From Marinobacter excellens HL-55 (GTDB lineage Bacteria; Pseudomonadota; Gammaproteobacteria; Pseudomonadales; Oleiphilaceae), in contig LJZQ01000001.1 in NCBI GenBank assembly GCA_001314845.1, positions 124,001-188,000 on the forward strand: a DNA stretch of 64,000 bases, given 5' to 3'. The position numbers and the translations under genes are program-made. Each line of letters opens with the position of its first letter. Position 1 is the stretch's first letter. Under the pieces are notes generated by a model. That model was not told where the DNA came from, did not search any database, and saw nothing but the letters and a program-made list of their open reading frames with translations. Below are positions 46,088-55,708 of this stretch, in pieces.

Positions 46088-46111
46088 TCGGGCCTGCTAC
46101 GTCAGGCCCGA
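46088..46111. terminator. hairpin between convergent genes
   Basis: TCGGGCCTG pairs with CAGGCCCGA around a six-base loop. The loop contains the stop codon of the amidotransferase gene on the minus strand. No T-tract follows, so it is a structure-only terminator candidate. Confidence 0.5.
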
Positions 46112-46870
46112 CGCTATAACCTCCCCTCGCTTCCACAAACGCCATTCCCCAGGCTGGTAAACATTCCAAGTTTCATCGGTGGTCAGGGGCTCGGTCACGA
46201 TCACACTTACGATGTCGTTGGGGGTGGTCTCGGCTTCAAAATCCACAGTTACGTCTGTGTCTTTCAGCCGGGCCGGGCCAAAGGGGGCTCGGCGGGTGAT
46301 GCTGGCCATTTTGGTAGTGCAGTAGGTAAACAGCCAATCGCCGTTGCTGAGCAGCAGGTTGAACACCCCCTGGCGGGCGTAGGCGCGGGATAGCTCAACC
46401 AGGCGCTCGACGATCTGCTCGGTAGGGTCATCGCGCCGGCAATGGCTTCGCAGGTGATTGAGCAGATCGCAGAACAGGGCTTCGCTGTCGGTGGTGCCAA
46501 CCGGCTCGTAAAAACCTTCAGCCGCCTGGAAAGTCGACAACTGGCCGTTGTGTGCAAATACCCAGTAACGGCCCCAGAGCTCACGAATAAACGGGTGGGT
46601 GTTGGCCAGACAAATCTCGCCGACATTGGCCTGACGGATATGGCAGATGGCCACTTCGCTTTTGATGGGGTGGGTTTGCACCACCTGGGCGAGGCGGGAG
46701 CTGGCGCTGGCATCGGAATCATGAAAGCTGCGAACGCCTTTGCCCTCGTAAAATGACACGCCCCATCCGTCCTTGTGGGGACCGGTTTCACCACCCCGGC
46801 GGGTCAGGCCGGTAAAGCTGAAACACAGGTCGGTGGGGGTATTAGCGCTCATCGCCAGCAGTTCACACAT
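46097..46870 (-). CDS. class II glutamine amidotransferase (YafJ-like)
   Basis: A 257-residue N-terminal-nucleophile hydrolase. The second residue is the catalytic Cys (MCELLAMSANTPTDLCFSF), and GGETGPHKDGWGVSFYEG and ICHIRQANVG are the conserved GATase-2 motifs. It has no synthetase domain, as in E. coli YafJ, whose function is not well defined. ATG at 46870 is fixed by the need for Cys at position 2. It is monocistronic. Confidence 0.93.
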   Translation of the reverse strand: MCELLAMSANTPTDLCFSFTGLTRRGGETGPHKDGWGVSFYEGKGVRSFHDSDASASSRLAQVVQTHPIKSEVAICHIRQANVGEICLANTHPFIRELWGRYWVFAHNGQLSTFQAAEGFYEPVGTTDSEALFCDLLNHLRSHCRRDDPTEQIVERLVELSRAYARQGVFNLLLSNGDWLFTYCTTKMASITRRAPFGPARLKDTDVTVDFEAETTPNDIVSVIVTEPLTTDETWNVYQPGEWRLWKRGEVIASGLT

Positions 46871-46920
46871 GATCGGTTCAGTCCTTGGCGGTCCGTTCTG
46901 TCAGCCTAAGGATACCCGAT

Positions 46921-48027
46921 TCAGCCGGCACCACCAGCCAGCTGTTCTGCGGTGACATCGCGCTGAGCCCGGCCAGCCGGCAAAACCCGGTTGCGGCCCG
47001 CCCGCTTGCCGCTGTACAGGCAACGATCCGCAACGCAGAACAGGGTTTCGGCGGAGCGCCCATGCTCCGGCCATTGCGCGATACCAAAGGATGCGGTCAC
47101 CCGAATCGAGGCTTCACCATAACGGAGCTCGTCATTGGCAATCCGCTCCCGCAACTGATCCATCAGCTCGAAGGCATCCGCCGGTTTTACATTCCGAAGA
47201 ATCAGGCCGAACTCCTCACCACCCAGACGGCCGACAAAGTCGGTGGTGCGCAGGCGCTCGGTCAGGCACTTGCCAATGTTTTGCAGGACATGATCGCCGG
47301 CATCGTGACCGAGAGTGTCGTTCACCAGCTTAAAGTGGTCGATATCCATCACCACCAGAGCAAAGCCATCACCGCTTCGGTCACACTCAGCAATGGTCCG
47401 GGCCAGGGTGGCCTGGAAGTTGGCGCGGTTGGCCAGCCCGGTCAGGGCATCGGTCTGAGCCATGTCTACGAGTCGCTGCTCGGCTTCTTCCCTGCGGGCC
47501 TCATACATGTGCATGAAAACCTGCATCAAGACACCGCACAGCACCATGTTCAGGAGGTCAATCAAGCTGCTGGCACTGCCCACCTCTTCAAGGAAGAAGA
47601 AATAGATAACCAGACCCAGCACCATGAATGGCACGCTGAGGATCATCCCCTCATGCTTGCCGAGCAACAGGTAAGCCATGACCGGCATCATCAACACCCA
47701 GACAAAGGCTGCTATCGACGCCTCGGGCAACAACATGATGATGATAAAAAACGAAAACGTGGAGACCAGGTAGGCGTAGATCCATTGTTGCAGATGGGGC
47801 GTGGTCTTCAGCCGAACCGCACCGAACAACAGAACGCCGCTGGCCAGAAGCTCGACCAGCGACACCCAGGGGTAACCGTTAAAAAACTGCAGCAGACCAA
47901 ACACCACCAGTGCCGAACCGGTGACGAGAAAAAGCAGCCGTGTGAGTGATCTGCGATGATTGTCCCGCAAACCTGAGCGGCTCTGTTCCAGCGTCGCGCC
48001 CAGGTCGGGGTGTTTTGGCGTTTTCAT
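46921..48027 (-). CDS. membrane-bound diguanylate cyclase (GGDEF)
   Basis: A 368-residue c-di-GMP synthase. Six or so membrane helices fill residues 28-175, then a GGDEF domain with ALTGLANRANFQATLAR, VVMDIDHFKLVNDTLGHDAG and the active site GGEEF at 269-273. An RxxD inhibitory site, RTTD (260-263), lies five residues before it. ATG 48027, with GGAAGAG upstream, is preferred to an earlier start at 48066. The sensor input is unknown. Together with the GGDEF gene at 5342 it is the second apparently active cyclase in the window. Confidence 0.93.
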   Translation of the reverse strand: MKTPKHPDLGATLEQSRSGLRDNHRRSLTRLLFLVTGSALVVFGLLQFFNGYPWVSLVELLASGVLLFGAVRLKTTPHLQQWIYAYLVSTFSFFIIIMLLPEASIAAFVWVLMMPVMAYLLLGKHEGMILSVPFMVLGLVIYFFFLEEVGSASSLIDLLNMVLCGVLMQVFMHMYEARREEAEQRLVDMAQTDALTGLANRANFQATLARTIAECDRSGDGFALVVMDIDHFKLVNDTLGHDAGDHVLQNIGKCLTERLRTTDFVGRLGGEEFGLILRNVKPADAFELMDQLRERIANDELRYGEASIRVTASFGIAQWPEHGRSAETLFCVADRCLYSGKRAGRNRVLPAGRAQRDVTAEQLAGGAG

Positions 48028-48120
48028 GCTGACTCTTCCTTGGATCAGCCTCGAGTATAGACCCAATACACCGGCTGTAAAACAGTCAGTCCGGGCTGAC
48101 AGGGCAACCGGCCCGCCGGA

Positions 48121-48936
48121 TCAGATATACAGGTTCTTTCTTGAAAAGCGCTCAACCAGCGGCTGATAGGCGGACCCCAGCAGGCGATTGATGGCATCAA
48201 TACCCCAGGCATCCGGGCCCACCAGAATGCGGGATTCGTTTTTCAGAATACCCTTAATGATGATTTCGGCGGCTTTTTCCGGGGTGGTCATGGCCAGCTT
48301 GTCGAAGCCCTTACGCTGGGCCGCCGCGTTTTCCGAGGCTCCCATGCGTGCAGAGTTGGCGATGTTGGTGCGAATACCACCGGGGTGTACACAGCTGATC
48401 TGCACCGGCTGGTTTTCCAGCTTCATTTCCTGACGCAGAGACTCGGTGAAGCCGCGTACGGCGAACTTGGCCGCGTTGTAGGCGCTCTGTTTGGGCACGC
48501 CAATCAGGCCAAACACGCTGGAAACATTCACCACATGGCCGTCACCGGAGGCGATAAGGTGGGGCAGGAAGGCGCGTGTGCCATGGGCAACACCCCAGAA
48601 GTCGATGTCCATAATCCATTTGAAGTCGTCATCTGTCATTTCCCTGACAGAGGCAGAGAGCGCCACACCGGCGTTGTTGATCACGAGGTTAACCTGACCA
48701 AAATCTGCCTGCACCTGGTCAGCATGAGCGTATATAGCCTCGCGGTCTGAAACATCCAGTCGGTAAGCCCGCACCTCGGCACCGCCGCACGCCTCCACGG
48801 TTTCTGCCAGCCCGGCCTCATTGACGTCAGACAGCGCCAGGCGACAACCCCTGGCGGCCAGCAGGCAGGCCAGGGCCCGGCCGATTCCGGAACCGGCACC
48901 CGTTACCACAGCCACTTTGTTCTTGAGATCCTTCAT
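48121..48936 (-). CDS. short-chain dehydrogenase/reductase (SDR)
   Basis: A 271-residue classical SDR: cofactor motif TGAGSGIG (12-19), NNAG near 90, and the active-site Ser with YNAAK near 152-156. Catalyses an NAD(P)-dependent oxidation or reduction of an alcohol/carbonyl. The DVSDR residue pattern after strand 3 does not decide between NAD and NADP. The substrate is unknown. It is divergent from nfeD. Confidence 0.9.
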   Translation of the reverse strand: MKDLKNKVAVVTGAGSGIGRALACLLAARGCRLALSDVNEAGLAETVEACGGAEVRAYRLDVSDREAIYAHADQVQADFGQVNLVINNAGVALSASVREMTDDDFKWIMDIDFWGVAHGTRAFLPHLIASGDGHVVNVSSVFGLIGVPKQSAYNAAKFAVRGFTESLRQEMKLENQPVQISCVHPGGIRTNIANSARMGASENAAAQRKGFDKLAMTTPEKAAEIIIKGILKNESRILVGPDAWGIDAINRLLGSAYQPLVERFSRKNLYI

Positions 48937-49166
48937 GATTGCTGACCCTCGGTTTTGTTTTTGACATTAAAGCAGGTGTTGTTCTGATACTGTACTGTAA
49001 CAGGTCGCCTGGCGCGCAAAATGGCGCCGCTTTGCGCCGGGACCGGTCGCTTCGGCCAGTGCTGCCTGCTATCGGAAAACTTACCGCCGGCAGGCAGCGA
49101 CGCAGGGGCGCTTATTGGTTACAATCCCGGCACTTATGAATTCACGCCTGACCAATGGAGCTGACT

Positions 49167-49628
49167 ATGGAATGGAGTCTCACCCACCTATGGCTGATTC
49201 TGGCCCTTCTCCTTGGCCTTGCCGAGCTCACCTCTGGGGCGCTGCTTCTGCTGGCACTCGGCGTGGCAGCCGCGCTGACAGCTCTGGCCGCGGTTCTGGG
49301 TGCTTCTTTTGAGTGGCAATTGGTGACCATGGGCATAATGTCCGGGTTACTGGTGCCTGCCGCCATCTGGTGGATCCGGCCCCGGTTTTCCCCAAGAGGG
49401 GTCGCGTATGGCACCACCGGTACCGGGGTCGAGCGCGGCCACCACTATAAAACCCTGCTCCGTGACTTTGACGGCGCCACCGGCATCAAGGTTAACGGCG
49501 ATTTCTACCGTCTGAAACTCGGCGACGGCAGCAGCCCGGCATTACCGGAGGGCACTCCGGTGGTTTTTGAAAAATTCGATGGCACCACTGCCATCGTGCA
49601 TTTCGCACACTCTGACAAGGAACAGTAA
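49167..49628 (+). CDS. NfeD family membrane protein
   Basis: A 153-residue protein with two to three N-terminal membrane helices (residues 8-70) and a C-terminal OB-fold-like soluble domain (ATGIKVNGDFYRLKLGDGSS, then VVFEKFDGTTAIVHF). Such short NfeD proteins pair with SPFH proteins in membrane microdomains. The ATG at 49167 has GGAG eight bases upstream and is chosen over ATG 49155. It ends two bases before the SPFH gene. Confidence 0.9.
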   Translation: MEWSLTHLWLILALLLGLAELTSGALLLLALGVAAALTALAAVLGASFEWQLVTMGIMSGLLVPAAIWWIRPRFSPRGVAYGTTGTGVERGHHYKTLLRDFDGATGIKVNGDFYRLKLGDGSSPALPEGTPVVFEKFDGTTAIVHFAHSDKEQ

Positions 49629-49630
49629 CC

Positions 49631-50650
49631 ATGGAATCATTCATCACACCGGGGCTGGTTATCAGCCTCATCATCGTCGCTGTCGGCATTTTTGTAATTG
49701 CCAAAGGACTGGTGATCATTCGTCAGTCCGAGGTGATGGTGATCGAGCGCCTGGGTTCGTTCAACCGTGTGCTCGAAAGCGGTATCAACATCATCATTCC
49801 ATTCATCGAACGGCCACGCCCGATCAGCATGATCCGCTACATGCGCATGGGCGACGAATATCACCCGGTCAGCAGCGATGAAATCCGCATTGACCGCCGG
49901 GAGACCGTCATGGACTTCCCCGGCCAGCCGGTGGTAACCACCGACAACGTGACGGTGAACATCAACGGTGCACTGTATTACCAGATCATCGACCCGCGCC
50001 GCGCCGTGTACGAAGTTGCCAACATGAGCCAGGCAGTCGAGGTACTGGCCAAGACCACCCTGCGTTCTGTGGTCGGCAAGATGGAACTGGACAAGCTGTT
50101 TGAATCCCGCAGCGAGGTTAACAGCGCGATTCAGGCTGAAATGGAAGAAGCCGCCTCCAAATGGGGCGTCAAGCTGACCCGGGTAGAAGTACAAGACATC
50201 AGCATGCCCGAAGAAGTGGAAGAAGCCATGCGTCTGCAGATGGCCGCTGAGCGTAAGCGCCGGGCCACCGTCACCGAAGCCGAAGGTGAGAAGTCAGCAG
50301 CCATCGCCATGGCCCAGGGCCAGCGCGAATCGGCCATTCTAAATGCTCAAGGCGACAAGGAATCCGCCATCCTGCGTGCTCAGGGTGAACAGGAATCCAT
50401 CCGCCTGGTGCTAAGCGCCATCGGCGAAACCGAGGAAAACAAGCAGACGGTTATCGGCTACCTGCTGGGCCAAAGCTACATCAAGGTACTGCCGAACATG
50501 GCGAAAGACGGCGAGCGGGTGTTCGTGCCGTATGAGTCCACCGCGCTGCTAGGCTCCATGGGTATGTTCCGTGAGCTCGCCGGCAGCCCGGAAGACGTGG
50601 TTCGCAGCGGCTTGCGTGGCGGCATGGTTGCCTCTGCTGGCAACAGCTGA
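49631..50650 (+). CDS. SPFH/Band 7 domain protein (stomatin-like, QmcA type)
   Basis: A 339-residue protein: one N-terminal membrane helix (ISLIIVAVGIFVIAKGLVII), an SPFH domain (SEVMVIERLGSFNRVLESGI, then DNVTVNINGALYYQIIDP), a long Ala/Glu coiled coil with repeated AQGxxESAIL units (about 225-265) and a hydrophobic C-terminal tail. It forms oligomeric cages in the inner membrane that influence proteases and membrane organisation. Encoded in an operon with nfeD, the usual genetic partner. Confidence 0.93.
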   Translation: MESFITPGLVISLIIVAVGIFVIAKGLVIIRQSEVMVIERLGSFNRVLESGINIIIPFIERPRPISMIRYMRMGDEYHPVSSDEIRIDRRETVMDFPGQPVVTTDNVTVNINGALYYQIIDPRRAVYEVANMSQAVEVLAKTTLRSVVGKMELDKLFESRSEVNSAIQAEMEEAASKWGVKLTRVEVQDISMPEEVEEAMRLQMAAERKRRATVTEAEGEKSAAIAMAQGQRESAILNAQGDKESAILRAQGEQESIRLVLSAIGETEENKQTVIGYLLGQSYIKVLPNMAKDGERVFVPYESTALLGSMGMFRELAGSPEDVVRSGLRGGMVASAGNS

Positions 50651-50664
50651 GTTAAAACCGCCGG

Positions 50665-51282
50665 TTACAGCGATCGCTCGCCCAGCAAATGGTCCAGTGG
50701 TCGCTCGTAACTGGGAGCAAATACCTCGAGGAAGTACAGCACTTCTGGCTGGGCTTGCTCTTGCAGGCGGTGGAGGATCTGCTCTGCCGCCGGCTCAAAC
50801 TCTTTGTTACCGGTCTGGATCTCAGCCCGGCACTTCAGCAGCGCCGATAGCCGGTCTGCGGCCTTGATCAACTCTTTCTCTTCACTTGCCAACTGCGACT
50901 CCCGCACATAGGGTGCGAAATCCTCTCTGAGATCTTCCGGCAACAGCGCCAGCAACTCCGCCTCGGCCTTGTGTTCGATATCGCCAAAGGCTTCCCGCAT
51001 GACTTTCGAGTGATACTTGACCGGCGTGGGCAGGTCACCGGTAATGACCTCAATGGCGTCGTGATACAGGGCCGCAGCGGCGATACGATCAGCATTCACC
51101 TGCCCCTTGTAATGCCGATTACGGATCAGCGCCAGCGCGTGGGCTATGGTGGCCACCTCCCAGGAATGGGTGGCGACGTTTTCTTCAATGGCGTTGCGCA
51201 TCAAGCCCCAACGCTTGATCCAGCGCAGGCGCGAGACGTAGGCAAAAAAATGACTGGCAGTTCGTTGTGTCAGACTGGCCAT
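50665..51282 (-). CDS. yfbR: 5'-deoxynucleotidase YfbR
   Basis: A 205-residue HD-domain phosphohydrolase that removes phosphate from deoxyribonucleoside 5'-monophosphates. The metal ligands are visible as His in NVATHSWEVA (about 39) and the HD pair in ALYHDAIEV (74-75); the phosphate-binding RLRWIKRWGLMRN matches YfbR. AGGA lies upstream of the ATG. Length fits the family. Confidence 0.92.
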   Translation of the reverse strand: MASLTQRTASHFFAYVSRLRWIKRWGLMRNAIEENVATHSWEVATIAHALALIRNRHYKGQVNADRIAAAALYHDAIEVITGDLPTPVKYHSKVMREAFGDIEHKAEAELLALLPEDLREDFAPYVRESQLASEEKELIKAADRLSALLKCRAEIQTGNKEFEPAAEQILHRLQEQAQPEVLYFLEVFAPSYERPLDHLLGERSL

Positions 51283-51305
51283 GGGGATTCCTGTTGCGGA
51301 TTGGA

Positions 51306-54125
51306 TTAGCGAACGTCCAGGGTAAACTGCACCGTGACATCACCCTGCTCATCAACAGTGGCCTGCCGGGTCGGCTCCAAGGTGAACAACTGATCAGCTG
51401 CTACGTCGTGGGTATTCAGCAACAGTCGGCGGATGGTCTGGCCACGCTCGCTCGCCAACTGGCCCAGTTGCTCGGGTGGCAGTTCACGCTCACCGTCACG
51501 CCAGGCCTGCTCAACCTGAGCCCAGGCATCGTCGGTCACCGGCTCACCCCTGGCCTCCATACGAGCCCTCAACAACGCCAAGCTGTCAGCCTCAGGAGCA
51601 ATACCACCGCGAATGTTGAGCAGTAACTCCGGACGTTCATTGAGAGCCTTAGCCAAGGCCACCAGCTTGTCTGCCTCGCCCTCCGCCAGGGCCACTTGGC
51701 CGGGCACAAAACTGACCTGGCCCAGCTCTTCACTGCTGAAACCCGCCAGATCCGCCAGCGACCCCAGCATGCTGAACGGCGACGTTGCCGCACTGACCAA
51801 AAGATTCACAAAGGCCCTCATAACAATCTGGCCAACACTGAACTCGGGATCAGACACATCCCCCTGAATGGGTAGGTCCACTTCGATCACACCCCGGCGA
51901 TCAGTCAGCAACGCCAGGCCGAGTTTGACCGGCGCGCCCACGGCCTGATCGCTGGCCACAGCCTGACCCAAAGCCATTCGGTCCAAGGTCACCTGGTTGG
52001 ACGCCTTCAATCGGGTGCCGGTAAACTCGTAATCCAGGTTCAGTTTGAGTTTGCCGCTGTCCACCGCATAGCCCAGATAACGGCCAAAGTAAGGCGACAG
52101 CACCGGCAGGGACAAGTCCTCCATCGACAAGCTCAGGGCACTGGATTCGTCGGTGCCCAACGCGCCAAGGCTGCCTTCAAATGTCACCGGCGCATCTCCC
52201 GCCAGGCGGCCACGCAAATTGACCCGACCCTGCTGGGGTGGCACATTGCTGACCCCGGTGACTGAGCCTTTCAGGTCATCAAAACGCGCACTGAATGGCG
52301 GGTCAAGGGTCCTGTCAGAATAATCCACGGCACCGTCCTCCACCTGCAGCTCACCAATCCGGAAGATAAAACCGGGCTCTGTCGGCTCGGCGTCGCTAGG
52401 CGCCGAGGCTGCCTCACCAGCGACCTCATCCTCGTTACTGGCAGCACGCATGATTTGCTCAAAATTGTGCAACCCGTCTGGCATCCGTACCGCGGTAAAC
52501 GACGGCTGCGCCAGTGTCACGGTGCCAATTTCCAGCCGGGGTGGAGTCACGTTGAACTCGATGGGCGCCAGGCGCAGAGTTTGCCAACCCAGCATGGAGG
52601 CATCGCTGTCTGGCAGCCTGAGATCCAGATCGACAATTTCGGCACTGCCGCTGAAGGTGCCGGTCATCGGATCGTCCTGGCTGTCCAGGTCCAGATTGCC
52701 GTCAAAACCCAGACGACCGCTGGCAAGGGCAAGGTTTGCCGTCTGTTGCAGGTAGGGCTCAATCACCGCCAGGGTAACGTCCGAGCCAGACAGCGCGGCC
52801 TCAAGGGTGAACGGTGCCGGGGTCAGTTGGCCATTGGCCGAGATACGGCCACCACTGGCCAACACGGCATCCAGACCGTAGGTGACCGGTTCATCAAGCA
52901 GGTGAGACAAGCCGCCCAGCGTGACCTCCAGATCGGTCAGCTCAAGCTCCGCCGGCGTGTCTGGCACCTGATCGCGCCAGCGCAGACGACCGCCTGCCAC
53001 CTCAACACCCTGAACAGACCAGCGAAATGCGGGCTCATCCGCTTCTGGTTGCTCGTCCTGATTCGCCTCTGGCTCGGCGGGAGTCAAAGACGCAATCCAA
53101 TCAATCATGCCCTCTCTGTCCCGGGCCGCAGCCACAAAGGGCTGATCAAGGATGATCGCACCCACGCGGGCCTCAGCTGCAGTGAGGTCAAAGCCGATGC
53201 CATCAAATTCGATGGTTCTGGCTGCCAGCGCCGGCTCGTCATCGGAGTCGGCCAGGGCAACAGCCAGATTCTGGACCGTCACCTTGCCGTCGCTGGTGAT
53301 TAACTCGAATGGCTGAGTGCCACCCAGCTGGTAACGGGATTCGACCGTAAGGGAGCCATCCCGTAACTGCCATGGCAAATACGGCGCCAGAAAATGGCCC
53401 AGGGTGCTGTGGTCAAGATCCGAGATCTTCAGACGGCCCTCGGAGAAAAGCGGCGTGATGCTCAGTTCGCCCTGCCACTCGATGGTCTGATCACCGAGGG
53501 CGGCAATCACCGAATACTGACTGCCCTCGGCGTCCCGGGGCCAGGTGGCCAGATCGTCGATTGAAAGATCCAACGGAGTGACTCGGAATTCTGCTGGCTC
53601 AGACTGACTGAAATCCCTGAACAGCAGTTCGCCGCCATCGATGGTCAGTTGCTGAAAGAACAGCTTGGGGGGTGTTCCGGATTCCGCCTCGGCGACCGGC
53701 GCTGAGGTCTGGGCGGCATCCGTCTGTGCGGCCTGCCAGTCACGGGCGAAATTGACGCTGTAATCACCCAGCAGATCCACCCGGATATAGGGCTCCTGCA
53801 GATGAGTAGCCTGAAAACTGACGATGCCCCGGAACAACTGGAAGAAACCGAGATTGACGAACAAGCGGTCGAAGCCAAGCACCTTTTCGCCGGTACGGTC
53901 ATTTGCCGACAGCTGGGTTGCTTCAACCGTCAGGCTGAACGGATTGACCCTCAATTCTGCCAACTCCGCCTGCCAGCCCATTTGCTCATCCAGCTGTTCA
54001 GGCAGGGCGCGCTTAAGCCACCAGGGCAATGCCAGAAATCCCGCCAGGGCATAAAGCACAATCAGAATCAGAACCGCGACGGCAAGATTCCTGGGTAAAC
54101 GACTGCGTTGACGGCTCTGGGCCAC
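51306..54125 (-). CDS. DUF748 / AsmA-like envelope protein
   Basis: A 939-residue protein anchored by one N-terminal helix (AVAVLILIVLYALAGFLALP) with a long, beta-rich repetitive body typical of AsmA/DUF748 proteins, which are thought to form lipid-conducting bridges across the periplasm. A C-terminal stretch (LVALAKALNERPELLLNIRG, then GQTIRRLLLNTHDVAADQLF) resembles the OmpA-like tail found on some DUF748 proteins. GTG start with AAGGAG six bases upstream. Probably involved in phospholipid transport to the outer membrane, by family analogy. Confidence 0.88.
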   Translation of the reverse strand: MAQSRQRSRLPRNLAVAVLILIVLYALAGFLALPWWLKRALPEQLDEQMGWQAELAELRVNPFSLTVEATQLSANDRTGEKVLGFDRLFVNLGFFQLFRGIVSFQATHLQEPYIRVDLLGDYSVNFARDWQAAQTDAAQTSAPVAEAESGTPPKLFFQQLTIDGGELLFRDFSQSEPAEFRVTPLDLSIDDLATWPRDAEGSQYSVIAALGDQTIEWQGELSITPLFSEGRLKISDLDHSTLGHFLAPYLPWQLRDGSLTVESRYQLGGTQPFELITSDGKVTVQNLAVALADSDDEPALAARTIEFDGIGFDLTAAEARVGAIILDQPFVAAARDREGMIDWIASLTPAEPEANQDEQPEADEPAFRWSVQGVEVAGGRLRWRDQVPDTPAELELTDLEVTLGGLSHLLDEPVTYGLDAVLASGGRISANGQLTPAPFTLEAALSGSDVTLAVIEPYLQQTANLALASGRLGFDGNLDLDSQDDPMTGTFSGSAEIVDLDLRLPDSDASMLGWQTLRLAPIEFNVTPPRLEIGTVTLAQPSFTAVRMPDGLHNFEQIMRAASNEDEVAGEAASAPSDAEPTEPGFIFRIGELQVEDGAVDYSDRTLDPPFSARFDDLKGSVTGVSNVPPQQGRVNLRGRLAGDAPVTFEGSLGALGTDESSALSLSMEDLSLPVLSPYFGRYLGYAVDSGKLKLNLDYEFTGTRLKASNQVTLDRMALGQAVASDQAVGAPVKLGLALLTDRRGVIEVDLPIQGDVSDPEFSVGQIVMRAFVNLLVSAATSPFSMLGSLADLAGFSSEELGQVSFVPGQVALAEGEADKLVALAKALNERPELLLNIRGGIAPEADSLALLRARMEARGEPVTDDAWAQVEQAWRDGERELPPEQLGQLASERGQTIRRLLLNTHDVAADQLFTLEPTRQATVDEQGDVTVQFTLDVR

Positions 54126-54210
54126 AAAACTCTCCTTGGTGAGCGGCGAAAAAACGGGGCTGAACCAGCCCCCTGCCTGTCACAAGGATAGTCCGCCGGG
54201 CGGTCGTTTG

Positions 54211-55497
54211 TCAGCCCGCAGTGTGGTGACCCGGCAAAATCGGATCGGAATGAAGGGTGGCGCTGTCAAAACGCCCCAACTGGGCAATATCCATCGGAAT
54301 CATCGCGGCCAACAGCAGTTTGCGACTGGAATTGCCGGTAGCCGGAAATGCCGATTGACCGACCCGCCAATTAAACGGCATTGACGCGGTCTGGATACGG
54401 TTTTCCAGCTCCCGCAGACGTCGGTACATGAACCCGTGACTAAGATCCGCGTGGTCGGGCACCACCAGGAAAAACGTGCTTGCTGAGTAACGCGCCAGAT
54501 AGACCGGCTCTGGTGCCAGCTCGCGCAGCGCCACGGCGGCCTCTCGAACAGCTTTGTTCATTGCCTCAGCCTCAAGATTGGCAGATAACTCCCGATGATT
54601 GGCAATGTCGAGATAGAGCAATGCGAACGGTTGCTCGCGGGCATCCGCCGCTGCCAGAGTGTCCAGAAGTCTCTGCTCCAGTGCCGAGCGATTAGGCAGT
54701 CCGGTAACGGGATCGACAAAAGCAAGTTGAGCCACCCGCTCATTTTCCTCGGCCTTCGCAGCCATCAATCTGCGTTGCAGACGGATATCAAAGACCGCCA
54801 CAAACAGAGTCACTGCCAGTAACGCGGCGCAGAACACCGCCAGTGGTATACCCATCCAGTCTCCGCGCAACGCATTATCCGCCGCCGGGACCGCTCCCGC
54901 CGGAAACGTCATGGCCAGCATTCCGCTGTAATGCATGCCGCAAATGGCGGTTGCCATCACCAGGGCCGCAGCCATGCGTGCGGCGGAGGCACTGGCGCCC
55001 TGCATGGTCCGGATTCTGCGACACAAGGCCATCGCTACTGCTGACGCCGCAACGGCAATCGTGATCGACACCGTCAGCCAAACACCATCGTATGCCGGGG
55101 CCGCAGACATTTTCATCGCGAACATGCCGAGGTAGTGCATAGCCACAATGCCGCCTGACATCATCAACGTTGCCACCGCAAACAGGCCCGCGCTTGAGGT
55201 CTCGCGGCCAATAATGCTGAGCGCAATGGCGGAGGCAACAACAGCAGCCAGCCAGGACACCAGCGTCATTCCGCCGTCAAACGACATCACGGTATCCATG
55301 GGCATCGCCAGCATGCCAACGAAGTGCATGGTCCAGACCCCCGTTCCCATTGCCAGCCCCCCGGTCACAAGCCATGCCAGGCGATTACCGTCGCGGTCAG
55401 AACCAAGGCGGTCGCCAAAGAAGAGGGCGGTGTACGCAGCGAGGACAGCCACGACAAACGATGCGCCTACCAACCAAAGATCGTAATAGTGAGTCAT
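54211..55497 (-). CDS. MHYT sensor protein with degenerate GGDEF domain
   Basis: A 428-residue membrane protein. Seven helices (residues 8-240) carry three MHYT motifs (TMHFVGM near 57, AMHYLGM near 120, GMHYSGM near 188), proposed to bind copper and sense O2, CO or NO. A GGDEF-fold domain follows (VDPVTGLPNRSALEQRL at 261), but the active-site loop reads ARYSASTFFLVVP, with SASTF in place of GGDEF, and there is no EAL domain. It should not make c-di-GMP and may act as a receptor or by protein contacts. Confidence 0.88.
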   Translation of the reverse strand: MTHYYDLWLVGASFVVAVLAAYTALFFGDRLGSDRDGNRLAWLVTGGLAMGTGVWTMHFVGMLAMPMDTVMSFDGGMTLVSWLAAVVASAIALSIIGRETSSAGLFAVATLMMSGGIVAMHYLGMFAMKMSAAPAYDGVWLTVSITIAVAASAVAMALCRRIRTMQGASASAARMAAALVMATAICGMHYSGMLAMTFPAGAVPAADNALRGDWMGIPLAVFCAALLAVTLFVAVFDIRLQRRLMAAKAEENERVAQLAFVDPVTGLPNRSALEQRLLDTLAAADAREQPFALLYLDIANHRELSANLEAEAMNKAVREAAVALRELAPEPVYLARYSASTFFLVVPDHADLSHGFMYRRLRELENRIQTASMPFNWRVGQSAFPATGNSSRKLLLAAMIPMDIAQLGRFDSATLHSDPILPGHHTAG

Positions 55498-55708
55498 TTT
55501 CAGTGCTCTGCGTTTGAATTAGTGTTGGAGCAGTCTAGAACGGCAAGGATTTACGCCGGGAAATCACAATGGCTCTCACAACATTGTTGAAATATGTAAC
55601 CATCATCAACGGATCTGGCTTATCGCCAGCGCTGACACACCGGATTGAACCCGTTATGCTCGGCGACCGTATTTGGACACAGTGCTAACGCAGGGTGAGG
55701 AGACAATG

